Positions 26,003 through 35,115 of a stretch of 64,000 nt of DNA are shown piece after piece. Source of the stretch: Campylobacter coli 76339 (GTDB lineage: Bacteria; Campylobacterota; Campylobacteria; Campylobacterales; Campylobacteraceae); the NCBI GenBank assembly GCA_000470055.1, contig HG326877.1, positions 690,662 to 754,661 on the forward strand. The letters are read 5' to 3'. The translations under genes and the position numbers were made by a program. How positions within the stretch are numbered: position 1 is the first letter of the stretch; every line of letters begins with the position of its first letter. The notes beneath the pieces were generated by a model. That model saw nothing but the letters and a program-made list of their open reading frames with translations, did not search any database and had not been told where the DNA came from.

Positions 26003-29000
26003 TCAAAATCTAAATCCTAAATCAGTTGAAAAATTGATATTATATTGATTTTTGGTAAATTCATTAATTAAATTAAATCTCACAAAGAAAGAATTAGGGT
26101 AATTAAAACTCGAGCTAATTCCCCAAGTAATCATTTTAGAATGAAGATTATAATATTGCATGAATTTTTGATCCGGAAAATCTTTAAAACTAACTTTGCT
26201 GTGTATATTCTTTCCACTAAGTCTATATTCGTAAACGAAAAAACTTGACAATTTTGTTTTTAAATTTTCTTGTTCTAAAAGATAGGCAAAATTTAAACCC
26301 CCTGCTAAAGATGTGCTGTGATGATTTATAGCTTCGTAAGATTTAGCAAAAAGTCCATCGCTTTCATCAAAGGCATTTTGTCTAATGAAATTATAATTAA
26401 AATAAATCAAGGGTGTTAGAGTGATATTGTTAAAATCAAAATCTTTCGCTAGTCCAAGTTGTAATGAATTTAAAATGCTATTATAGTTTGCATTAAGTGT
26501 TTGCGTACTTAGCAGAATTTGTCTTTCTAAGTCATTTTTTATAATCCCTATGCTTGCACTGCTTAAAATTTTAAAACTTTGCAAATCCAAAACATAGTTG
26601 CTTGAAAGATTAAAATATTGATTTTTAAAATTTGCATTCTCAAAACTGAATGAAGAATCTGAAACATTTGCGCTAAAAGTAAGCAAGGATGCATCATCGA
26701 TATTTCCCCCAAGGGTAAAATTTAGCCCCACGCTTTGCCCATCAAAATCATTTGCTCTTATTTTTTTGAAATTAGGGCTAAGATACCAGATGTATTTTTT
26801 ATCTCTATCACTTAAACCAAGATCGATAAAAGCATCGCTTGGATTATAAGCTAAAAGTATAGGATCGCTTTTTAAATTTGCCATAATATCATTTTGAAAA
26901 CTTGGATTTAAGGCAAAAAGCATATTGTGTTGTAAGGTTTGATAGTGCTGAGAATAAAGCTCTGAAAAGTTTTGGATATATCCGATTGATTCTAAACTTT
27001 TTAAGGCTTTTTGCATCGTTGGTTTATCGGCACTGTCTAAGAATGTAAAATAATTTTTATAAGAGTTTTTAAGTGTGTTTTGCGAACGAATATTTCTTAG
27101 TGCAGCTCCCATAGTCGTATTTGAAGTATTGTAAGCATCGGGCTTGATTACAGGTTTTACTAAGATTGTATTATCAGGTTTGGTTTGAGGTGTGCGTGAT
27201 GGAGTGTTTTCTTCTTGTTTTTCAGGAATTAAAATTTCAGGTTGCTTCTCAGGGGCTGAAATTTCAGGCTTTATAGGTTCAGGTTGGGGTTGTGGTGTAG
27301 TGCTATCAGGTGCAGATATTGGTTCTTTAGACTTATCATTTAAAGAAGTATCATTTTTGTTTTCTTCAGGTTTAATTTCAGGAATAGGTTTAATTACAGG
27401 TTTTGCTAAATTTGTATCATCAGGCTTAGCTTCAGGTGTTTGTGGCGGGGTGTTTTCTTCTTGTTTTTCAGGAGCTAAAATTTCAGGTTGCTTTTCAGGG
27501 AGTGGAATTTCAGGTTTTGTAGGCTTAGGTTGGGCTATAGTGACATCAGGTATGGGTTTTTCAGGTTTAACATCTAAAGCAATGTCATTTTTGCTTTCCT
27601 CATGTTTATTTCCTGAAGGTTTAATTTCTGATGAGGTATTTTTTTCCTGTTCTTTAGGGCTTGAAATTTCAGATTCTGTAACTTTTTTATTGATACTTGT
27701 TTTATCCTTATCTAGTACAGCTATAAAATCTACCGAATTATTGCTTGCTATTTTCACCTCAGTAAAATGATCTAAATTTTTATTTAAAGAGCCTAAATCG
27801 ATATTTACTTCAGTGCCGCTTGTATAAAATTGTGGTAAAGGAATGTATTCTAATTTTCCACCTTGGATATCGTAAGAATTAGCAATCAGTTTCGAATTTC
27901 CTGAATTTCCAAAGTCTAATTGTAAGGTTGCTTTTTGTGTTTGTGTATAACTTCCTTTAACGGTTAAATCGCTTAAATCTTTATTTCCCGGTCTTACTAT
28001 ACCTTCGTTGTGTAGGTTTTGATTTATGGTTCCATTTCCGCTAAATAAACCTGTATTTAAAACTTTGACATCGCCAGCGATTATTCCTCCGCTTTTATCT
28101 TCTCGTTTGTGTAGAGCTATCTCTCCTTTTTCAACAAGGGTTATGCCTTTGTAGCTATTGTTTCCACTAAGAATTAAAATTCCATCTCCTGTCTTTAAAA
28201 TTCCTATTTTTTGAATATCTTTTAATTCATTTCTAGCAGAGTTTTTAGCAGTGTCTAAATGGGTTTTATCATCCCATAGTTTTTGAGAAATATCATTGCT
28301 AAAAGTAGCATTATATCCTTTTGTATCTAAGCTATAATAAGCTTCTTTTTCGTTTTTGTTATATTTAGAATTTACATCTTTTGCTTCTAGGCGATTGGCA
28401 TCAAGTATGGCTATACCGCCTAAAGCTTTTGTGACATCTAAAATTCCTTGTCCAAAAAGTGCTTCTTTGCTAAGGCTTTGAATGCCTTTGTAGTTTTCAC
28501 CTGCATCTTTCATTAGGGTATAGCTAGAGATGAGATTGCTAAGAATTTTATCTGTATCAAAATACCATTCTGATTTAAGATCTTGTTTGATTTGTTCTTT
28601 GCTATTTGGCACCGGTTGATCTATATAGATAATAGTGTAATAATCTTGCTTTTTGCGGGTTTGAGTGTTTAATAAATTCTTAGTTACTTTAACTGTAAGT
28701 TTTGGAGCTTGATAATTTTTATTTGCAGTGCTTAATAAAACATCGGCAATCTGTTTTCCATTGAGAAAAGGAAATTTTTGAGAAACCAAAGCAGCTGCCC
28801 CGCTTACCATAGGAGCCGCCATAGAAGTACCGCTAAGTGTTCTATAGGGTTTTTTATCTATACTGCCAAAGATATTATCTTTAACTCCGTAAGAAGCATT
28901 GATGGAATTGATATTTGAACCAGGGGCAACTAAAGAAAAATTTTCAGCTCCTACAAAAGCATTACCAAAATCAGATAAGCCTTTAGCTTCTACAACAAGC

Positions 29001-29725
29001 TTACCTTCGGAATTTTTATAAATTTTTGAAGAATCTAAGGAACCCACGCTCAACCATGCTTTTAAAGACTCATCATAATAAGGCAAAACTGCTTCAAGAT
29101 CAGGAGAGCTTATGCCTTGATTATGTGAGGCAAAAACCATTAAAACCTGTTTTTCTTTAGAAAGCTGAATAAGCTCTTTGGTGATATTTTTACTTGAAGC
29201 AGTGCTTATAATATAATCAGGTTTTTGTTCTTTAAGAGCACTGCTATACCATCCAAGTTGTTGCATACCAACAACAGGGAAAATAGCAGAACCCCAGCTG
29301 TTATTAATGATTTTTACATCCTTGTCTTTAAAATACTCATAAGCATTAGCAGGTACAAGAACCGCTCTTCCAACATTTGCTCCAGTAGCTTGCAATCCAT
29401 AAATTTTAGCATCATAAGCTACCCCATAAGGATAAGTATTGTTGCGTTTTGCGCCGATAATCCCAGCAACATGACTACCATGAACATCGGAGTTAAAATC
29501 AGGTGTATAAGCTTTATTGCCTGTTTTGCCTAGAGATTGATCTAAAATTTTATCTTTAAAGTTAGGATGATTTTGATTTATAGGAGAGTCAATCACTCCT
29601 ACGATAATACCTTGCCCTGTTATACCTTGATCGTGCGCTTTTGAAACATTGATAAGTTCAAAATCGCTTAAAGCCATAGCTTGAGTGAAAATTCCTATAC
29701 TCAATAGGAATGAAATATTTTTCAA
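26003..29725 (-). CDS. Subtilase-type serine protease autotransporter
   Basis: 1240 residues from a TTG at 29725 with AAGG before it. Signal peptide MKNISFLLSIGIFTQAMA. The S8 catalytic triad is complete: D46 in GVIDSP, H82 in VHGSHVAG, S301 in SGTSMAAP. An autotransporter-associated strand motif follows at about residues 520-560 (GILILSGNNSYKGIT). A proline/glutamate/lysine-rich repeat region lies at about 695-865. The C-terminal barrel (about 935-1240) ends in phenylalanine (LGFRF). It should be displayed or released at the cell surface. It sits between mlaA and a PRTase gene. Confidence 0.92.
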   Translation of the reverse strand: MKNISFLLSIGIFTQAMALSDFELINVSKAHDQGITGQGIIVGVIDSPINQNHPNFKDKILDQSLGKTGNKAYTPDFNSDVHGSHVAGIIGAKRNNTYPYGVAYDAKIYGLQATGANVGRAVLVPANAYEYFKDKDVKIINNSWGSAIFPVVGMQQLGWYSSALKEQKPDYIISTASSKNITKELIQLSKEKQVLMVFASHNQGISSPDLEAVLPYYDESLKAWLSVGSLDSSKIYKNSEGKLVVEAKGLSDFGNAFVGAENFSLVAPGSNINSINASYGVKDNIFGSIDKKPYRTLSGTSMAAPMVSGAAALVSQKFPFLNGKQIADVLLSTANKNYQAPKLTVKVTKNLLNTQTRKKQDYYTIIYIDQPVPNSKEQIKQDLKSEWYFDTDKILSNLISSYTLMKDAGENYKGIQSLSKEALFGQGILDVTKALGGIAILDANRLEAKDVNSKYNKNEKEAYYSLDTKGYNATFSNDISQKLWDDKTHLDTAKNSARNELKDIQKIGILKTGDGILILSGNNSYKGITLVEKGEIALHKREDKSGGIIAGDVKVLNTGLFSGNGTINQNLHNEGIVRPGNKDLSDLTVKGSYTQTQKATLQLDFGNSGNSKLIANSYDIQGGKLEYIPLPQFYTSGTEVNIDLGSLNKNLDHFTEVKIASNNSVDFIAVLDKDKTSINKKVTESEISSPKEQEKNTSSEIKPSGNKHEESKNDIALDVKPEKPIPDVTIAQPKPTKPEIPLPEKQPEILAPEKQEENTPPQTPEAKPDDTNLAKPVIKPIPEIKPEENKNDTSLNDKSKEPISAPDSTTPQPQPEPIKPEISAPEKQPEILIPEKQEENTPSRTPQTKPDNTILVKPVIKPDAYNTSNTTMGAALRNIRSQNTLKNSYKNYFTFLDSADKPTMQKALKSLESIGYIQNFSELYSQHYQTLQHNMLFALNPSFQNDIMANLKSDPILLAYNPSDAFIDLGLSDRDKKYIWYLSPNFKKIRANDFDGQSVGLNFTLGGNIDDASLLTFSANVSDSSFSFENANFKNQYFNLSSNYVLDLQSFKILSSASIGIIKNDLERQILLSTQTLNANYNSILNSLQLGLAKDFDFNNITLTPLIYFNYNFIRQNAFDESDGLFAKSYEAINHHSTSLAGGLNFAYLLEQENLKTKLSSFFVYEYRLSGKNIHSKVSFKDFPDQKFMQYYNLHSKMITWGISSSFNYPNSFFVRFNLINEFTKNQYNINFSTDLGFRF
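27147..27630 (-). repeat. Two tandem 246-bp (82-codon) units in the autotransporter
   Basis: Units 27147-27392 and 27393-about 27630 are imperfect copies coding for a stalk of PEKQPEIL, EKQEENTP and KPVIKP segments, twice. The second unit has small losses and more changes. It lies in the linker before the barrel, where copy number could change passenger reach. Confidence 0.8.
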
Positions 29726-29772
29726 TTTTACAACCTTGTGATTTTTTAAGCTAGATTATAGCAGATTTTAAA

Positions 29773-30213
29773 TTAAATGTGGATATCCCAGTAAAATTCA
29801 ACCCATTCTTTAGCTTCTTTGATCTTAAATTCGGGTTCTAAAAGAGCGGTTTTTTTATAAAAAATCGTAGCAATTTTAAGTTCAATATGTGGAAATTTTT
29901 TGAGTAAAACTTTTTTAATTTCGGCTAAACTTTCCCCACTATCTACAATATCATCAATGAGTAGAATTTTTTTATGTTTGCTAAGATCAGGAATGTTAAA
30001 AATTTCAATAGTATCAAGTTTTTTTGTATCATCATAGTGGATGGAATTTAGAGCAAAAAGATTGCGTGTTTGAAGAGCAACTGCCAAAGAATGCCCTAAG
30101 CTCATCCCCCCTCTTGCTATGGCTAAAAGCGCATCAGGATCGAAATCTTCTTTGATTTCTTTAGCTAAAATTTTAACATCTTCTTTAAATTCTTCATAAG
30201 AATAAAAAATCAT
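29773..30213 (-). CDS. Purine phosphoribosyltransferase (Gpt-like)
   Basis: 146 residues, type I PRTase. The PRPP-binding motif is KKILLIDDIVDSGESL, with DPDALLAIARGGMSLGHSLA before it. The small size resembles bacterial xanthine-guanine PRTase. It lies 15 bases after the purine permease gene, so it probably traps imported guanine, xanthine or hypoxanthine as nucleotide. The exact base is not decided by sequence. Confidence 0.88.
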   Translation of the reverse strand: MIFYSYEEFKEDVKILAKEIKEDFDPDALLAIARGGMSLGHSLAVALQTRNLFALNSIHYDDTKKLDTIEIFNIPDLSKHKKILLIDDIVDSGESLAEIKKVLLKKFPHIELKIATIFYKKTALLEPEFKIKEAKEWVEFYWDIHI

Positions 30214-30228
30214 TTTTGTCCCCTTTTT

Positions 30229-31548
30229 TTATTGTAAAGCAATGAGTAAGAAATTTCCTAAGGAAATTAGACTTAAAACTATAATGCCAAGATTAATCTT
30301 ATCCCATTCTCTTTTAAAAATTCGAACCAATAAATAAGAAAGAAAACCAAAGGCAAAACCCGTGGTAATCGAATAAGTAAAAGGCATCATAATGATGGTA
30401 AAGAAACTAGCTACCGCAATAGCACTGTCTTTAAAGTCTATATTTTTAACTTCCATAAACATTAAAATTCCCACCATTACTAATACAGGATATATGGCAT
30501 TTGCAGGAATGGCTTTAAAAAGCGGAAGTAAAAAAAGTGTAAAAGCAAAGCAAATGGCTACAACCAAAGCAGTAAGTCCTGTTCTGCCTCCACTTTCAAC
30601 CCCTGTTGTGCTTTCTACAAAAGCAGTTACAGTTGAAGTTCCACTTAAAGCTCCTAGAGCCGAACCTGTAGCATCTGCCATGAGAGTTTTGCCTAATTTT
30701 TTCTCTCCATTTTTTGCATCATCAAAAATTTTACCCCTCTCGCCTATGCCTGTAATAGTACCTATGCTGTCAAAAAGTTGGGTGATGAAAAAAGTAAGGA
30801 TGATAGGTATCATAGCGATATTTAAAGCACTTTTGATATCAAGTTCTAAAAAAATAACTCCTAGACCATTTTCACTACTAAAGTTAGGTAAGGAAAAGAT
30901 TTGCTCAGGAAAGCTTGCATTATCAATCTCAAAAATCCAAGCTATAATAGAACTTATCAAAACCCCTAAAATAAAAGCTCCCCTTAGCTTTATAGCCCAA
31001 AAAAAGACAATTAAAACAAGGGTAAAAATTCCAAAAAGTACATGGGGATTTTTAAAATTTCCTATGCTGACTAAAGTATCTTTATTAGGACTTATAATGC
31101 CCATTTGGCTTAAACCTAAAAAAGCGATAAAACATCCAATCCCTGCACAAATAGCAAGGCGTAAATCTTTAGGTATATTGCGTATAACCCAAAGACGAAA
31201 GGGTGTAAAAGAAAGGATTAGAAAAATGATACTTGAGATAAAGACTGCCCCTAAGGCGCTTTGCCATGGTATTTTTTGTCCTAAACAAACTGCAAAAGTA
31301 AAATAAGCATTCAAACCCATTCCAACACTCATGGCTACTGGAGTATTGGCAAAAAAAGCATTAAAAGCGGTTGCAACAATAGTAATTAAAGCAGTTGCAG
31401 TAATTAAAGCTTCTATAGGCATGCCTGTATGACCTACTATACTCGAATTTACAGGAATGATGTAAACCATGGCTAAGAAAGTCGTTAGTCCTGCTATAAC
31501 TTCAGTTCGAACATTAGTGCCATTTTCTTTGAGTTTGAAAAAATCCAT
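30229..31548 (-). CDS. NCS2-family purine permease (AzgA/GhxP type)
   Basis: 439 residues, about 12-14 membrane segments. It carries VGMGLNAYFTF and TGTSTVTAFVESTTGVESGGRTGL-type signature segments (the latter split over the helix break), typical of the AzgA adenine/guanine/hypoxanthine branch and not of uracil/xanthine carriers. Proton-driven uptake through the inner membrane. Co-transcribed between mqnE and the PRTase gene. Confidence 0.9.
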   Translation of the reverse strand: MDFFKLKENGTNVRTEVIAGLTTFLAMVYIIPVNSSIVGHTGMPIEALITATALITIVATAFNAFFANTPVAMSVGMGLNAYFTFAVCLGQKIPWQSALGAVFISSIIFLILSFTPFRLWVIRNIPKDLRLAICAGIGCFIAFLGLSQMGIISPNKDTLVSIGNFKNPHVLFGIFTLVLIVFFWAIKLRGAFILGVLISSIIAWIFEIDNASFPEQIFSLPNFSSENGLGVIFLELDIKSALNIAMIPIILTFFITQLFDSIGTITGIGERGKIFDDAKNGEKKLGKTLMADATGSALGALSGTSTVTAFVESTTGVESGGRTGLTALVVAICFAFTLFLLPLFKAIPANAIYPVLVMVGILMFMEVKNIDFKDSAIAVASFFTIIMMPFTYSITTGFAFGFLSYLLVRIFKREWDKINLGIIVLSLISLGNFLLIALQ

Positions 31549-31556
31549 TTACAATC

Positions 31557-32621
31557 CTAGTAAGTTTTTAGTTCATTATATAAACTATCGCGTTCTACAG
31601 GAGTTAAATTTGCTGTTTTTATCATTTCAATAAAGGTTTTTAAATTTGTGCCTCTAGCAGATTTTGCTCCTCCTGCGCTTTGTATACTTTCTTTTTCTAT
31701 GGTGCCATCTAAGTCATTTGCGCCAAATTCTTGCGCAACCATAGCTAAATTTAAAGTCATAGTCGCCCAGTAAGCTTTAATATTTTTGATATTATCAAGT
31801 ACCAAGCGAGAAATAGCTATGGTTTTTAAGATTTCTTCACTGTCCATAATCTTATCTGTTTGTATGTAGCTATTATCTCTTTGCCAAACCAAAGGAATGA
31901 AGGCGTTAAAACCTCCGCTTTCATCTTGTAAAGCACGAAGTCTTAGCATATGATCGATTCTATGGTGTCTTTCTTCAATATGTCCAAAAAGCATAGTAGC
32001 ATTGCTTTGCTTACCCTTGTTGTGCCAAAGTTTGTGAATTTTAAGCCAATTTTCACTGCTTACTTTTCCGTGACAAATTTTTTTGCGTATTTCTTCATCA
32101 AAAATTTCAGCCCCGCCTCCAGGCATAGAGTCTACACCGTATTCAAGCATTTTTTCTATCACTTCTTCATAGCTCATTTTAAAACGACGATGTAAAAAGT
32201 CAATCTCTGCTGCTGTCATAGCTTTTATGTGTATTTGAGGGTATTTTTCTTTAATCATTTTAAAAATTTCTAAATACCACTGCCAGCTTGTATCTTTGTT
32301 GTGTGCTGAAACAATGTGTACTTCTTTAGTACCACGAGTGACGGTATCATCAACTATTTTCATGATTTCTTCATGACTCATAAGATAAGGATTTGGATTT
32401 TTTCGGTGTGCTGAAAAGGCGCAAAATTTGCATGTATCTGCACAAATATTTGTAGGATTTATATGGCGATTTATATTAAAATATACCTTTTTTCCATGAA
32501 GCTTGGTGCGTCTTTTATGAGCAAATTTAGCTAAAGTAAAAAGATCTAAATCCCATAGAGCATTTGCCTCATTTTCATTTAATCTTTCTTCATTTTCTAG
32601 TTTTTCAAGTAGATTTTTCAT
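31557..32621 (-). CDS. mqnE: Aminofutalosine synthase MqnE (radical SAM)
   Basis: 354 residues. The radical SAM cluster motif is CADTCKFCAF (CxxxCxxC), after INRHINPTNI; IVSAHNKDTSWQWY and ESGGFNAFIPLVWQ follow the MqnE pattern. It makes aminofutalosine in the alternative menaquinone pathway used by Campylobacter and Helicobacter. The paralogue MqnC is not in the window. First gene of the minus-strand run to the PRTase gene. Confidence 0.92.
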   Translation of the reverse strand: MKNLLEKLENEERLNENEANALWDLDLFTLAKFAHKRRTKLHGKKVYFNINRHINPTNICADTCKFCAFSAHRKNPNPYLMSHEEIMKIVDDTVTRGTKEVHIVSAHNKDTSWQWYLEIFKMIKEKYPQIHIKAMTAAEIDFLHRRFKMSYEEVIEKMLEYGVDSMPGGGAEIFDEEIRKKICHGKVSSENWLKIHKLWHNKGKQSNATMLFGHIEERHHRIDHMLRLRALQDESGGFNAFIPLVWQRDNSYIQTDKIMDSEEILKTIAISRLVLDNIKNIKAYWATMTLNLAMVAQEFGANDLDGTIEKESIQSAGGAKSARGTNLKTFIEMIKTANLTPVERDSLYNELKTY

Positions 32622-32665
32622 TGATTTTCACTTCTATAAAATTTTAGAATTATTTAGCAAAACAT

Positions 32666-32671
32666 TATAAT
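32666..32671 (+). promoter_or_regulatory. Candidate -10 for the glnD-like gene and glmS
   Basis: TATAAT in ACATTATAATTTTTGC, about 50 bases before the first possible start codon. Confidence 0.45.
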
Positions 32672-32721
32672 TTTTGCTTACTGAAAAAGAGTTTATAGCA
32701 AAGCCAAAATAAAAGATATTT

Positions 32722-35112
32722 TTGTTAAAATCTTGGAATAAAATTTTAAAAGAGAGTAAAGATTTGTTAAACAAAGAATTAGAACTTTTTAAAAAAAACC
32801 TTACCACCTATGCGCAAAACTATAGAAAATTTTTTTTAAAACAAGGATCATTTAGTCTTTATCATTCTAAAAATATGGATAATTTTTTAAAAAAAACTTA
32901 TGATATAGTATTAAAAGAATGTTTTGAAAATTTTTTACCTGCAAGCGATAGTATACCTTTTTGCGTTTTAGCAAGTAAAGGATATGCAAAAAACAATCTT
33001 TGTGCAAATGAAAGCATTTCTTTGATTTTTGTTTATAAGGATATTAAAGCTTATCATTTAAAACCTATGATTAAAGCTTTTATAGAGATATTAAACGATG
33101 TGCATTTGCAAATTGATTATGTGGTTTTAGAATTAAATGGGCTTTATAGTGCTAGCAATGAACTTAAAACAACCATAATAGGCGCTCGATTTATATGCGG
33201 ATCTAAAATTTTATTTAAATCGGTCAAAGAAAAATTTGATAGCATACTTCAAACAAATAAAAACGAATTTGCTCAAATTTTGCTTGCAAATTTCAAAGAT
33301 TTTAACCTTCCTTTTATCAAACAAGAATTCAATATAAAAAAAGATTTTGGAGGCTTAGATCACTTACGAGCCTTGGAAAGCTTATTAACTCTTTTTAAAA
33401 ATTCCCCTAAAAATTATGCTTTAAATTTTATGGATGAAAAAAATTTAAGTGAGTTGCGCTTAGCGGCGGATTTTTTATTGTCCTTAAAATCTGCTATAAA
33501 TTTGCAAAGCAATAAAGATCAGGATGAATTTTTATTTAGCAATATCCACGAGATTGCAGAATTGATGTATAGAAAGGGTAAAAAAAATCTAGATGCTGAA
33601 AAAATCTTGGTGCAAAAAGCCTTGCAAAGTATGCATACTATAGGTTTTTATACCCATTTTTTGGCTTATAAAATTCAAAATGAATTGCAAAATCTTGCAC
33701 CAAAACAATACCGATTTAAAAATTTAGCAGAAGCATTGACTTTTTTGTTGGATTTAGAAGATCAAGATATTGTTTTTGATTTGGATTTAGTTTTTGTTCT
33801 TAAAAATTTAAGTTATGGAAAAAAAGATTTAGAAAAAGCTTTCATTCTTTTTGAAAAAATATTTTTCAAAAGACACAGTTTTTGCATCTTAAAACTTTTG
33901 CTTGACAGTGGAATTTTAAAAGAATTATGCAAGCCTTTTGGTATGGTGCGTTTTTTAAGCGATGAAGAGGGGGATTATAGTTTTGATGAGCAGGCATTTT
34001 TGCTTTTAAAAGAATTTGAAAAATATGAAGATGAGCTTGAGAGTTTGAAAAATTTAAGCGCGGATGAGAAAATGATTTTAAAAGTGATCATACTTTTAAG
34101 CGCTATCAATAATGAAAATGAAATTTCTTTAGCAAGCATATATAGAGCTTATTGTGTTAAATTTAATCTAAAAAATGATGTTTTTGAGCTAGGACTTAGA
34201 ATTTTTAAAAATCACAATGCCTTAAAAGAGCTTGCTGAAAAAGAGGATGTTTATAATCCTATCATTATATGTGCTTTGCTTTCCAAGGTTGAAAATTTAA
34301 AAACCTTAGAGCTTTTACATACTCTTACTTGGTTAAAAGCAAAAGCTTTAAATCGTAATCCATTTTTTTATAAGGTTATAGATAGGATTTTAGAAAATGC
34401 TAAGCAGGGTTTTGATGATGAAAATTTACTCGATGAAACTGCAAGGCGTGTAAAAAAAGAATTAACGCTTAAAAGAACAAAGCTTTTCTTAGATCAAAAT
34501 ACCATCTTACAAGATAAAATCATCCATATAAAATCCAATCTTTTTATCATTAAAAATACTTTTGAAGATATTGTTGAGATTGCACGACTTGCAAAGGAAA
34601 ATGATTTTAAATTTTGGTTTAGCAATAGCACAAACTTGAGCCTTCAAATCGTTGCTTTTAAAGATTTTAAAATAGAAATTGTTTTAACTGCTTTAGCAAA
34701 TTTAAATTTGGTTTTTATGAATTTGTTTGAGTTGTTTGATGATAAAATTTATTTAAGATTTGAGTATGATAATATCATCACGGATGAGCAAAAAATCAAA
34801 CTCTGCGAACTTTTAAATTCAAATTTAAGTGGTTTTTCATCAAGAAAGATTAAAAAGCCAATCATTAAAAAAGATGAGTTAAAATTGGATTTAAATTATT
34901 CTAAAATCTATGCAAAACTTAGTTTAAATACAAAAGATCAACAAGGTTTGATGGCATATATGATGAATATTTTTAACGAACTAGGTTTGGTTTTATCTGC
35001 AGCAAAAATTCAAACCATACGCCAAAGAACGCGTAATACTTTTATTTTTCAAAAAAATGACAGTTTAGAGAAAAATGAAGAAAAACTATTAAATTCTTTA
35101 ATAAGTGAGTAA
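32722..35112 (+). CDS. GlnD-like protein with degenerate catalytic motifs
   Basis: 796 residues from TTG at 32722; a TTG at 32764 has a better AGAGAG site, so the start is uncertain and no near ATG exists. The architecture follows PII uridylyltransferase, but the nucleotidyltransferase motif GYGR.EL....DID appears as GYAKNNLCANESIS, losing both metal aspartates. The HD hydrolase metal motif HD is replaced by SA in ILLSAINN, and HVYTVDEH is GDYSFDEQ. A C-terminal ACT domain (about 730-790, KLSLNTKDQQGLMAYMM) is well kept. It is joined to glmS by a 3-base gap. It is probably a pseudoenzyme or ligand sensor, not an active GlnD. Confidence 0.8.
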   Translation: MLKSWNKILKESKDLLNKELELFKKNLTTYAQNYRKFFLKQGSFSLYHSKNMDNFLKKTYDIVLKECFENFLPASDSIPFCVLASKGYAKNNLCANESISLIFVYKDIKAYHLKPMIKAFIEILNDVHLQIDYVVLELNGLYSASNELKTTIIGARFICGSKILFKSVKEKFDSILQTNKNEFAQILLANFKDFNLPFIKQEFNIKKDFGGLDHLRALESLLTLFKNSPKNYALNFMDEKNLSELRLAADFLLSLKSAINLQSNKDQDEFLFSNIHEIAELMYRKGKKNLDAEKILVQKALQSMHTIGFYTHFLAYKIQNELQNLAPKQYRFKNLAEALTFLLDLEDQDIVFDLDLVFVLKNLSYGKKDLEKAFILFEKIFFKRHSFCILKLLLDSGILKELCKPFGMVRFLSDEEGDYSFDEQAFLLLKEFEKYEDELESLKNLSADEKMILKVIILLSAINNENEISLASIYRAYCVKFNLKNDVFELGLRIFKNHNALKELAEKEDVYNPIIICALLSKVENLKTLELLHTLTWLKAKALNRNPFFYKVIDRILENAKQGFDDENLLDETARRVKKELTLKRTKLFLDQNTILQDKIIHIKSNLFIIKNTFEDIVEIARLAKENDFKFWFSNSTNLSLQIVAFKDFKIEIVLTALANLNLVFMNLFELFDDKIYLRFEYDNIITDEQKIKLCELLNSNLSGFSSRKIKKPIIKKDELKLDLNYSKIYAKLSLNTKDQQGLMAYMMNIFNELGLVLSAAKIQTIRQRTRNTFIFQKNDSLEKNEEKLLNSLISE

Positions 35113-35115
35113 ACA

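Noticed and set aside
27192..27770. Long plus-strand reading frame rich in Gly and Ser, opposite the autotransporter
   Set aside because: It is the antisense of the Pro/Glu repeat region, has no ribosome site, and its composition follows from the repeat codons.
30392..31306. 304-codon plus-strand frame opposite the purine permease
   Set aside because: It is a shadow of a membrane protein gene, rich in Lys, Ile and Ala without a start signal or recognisable motif.
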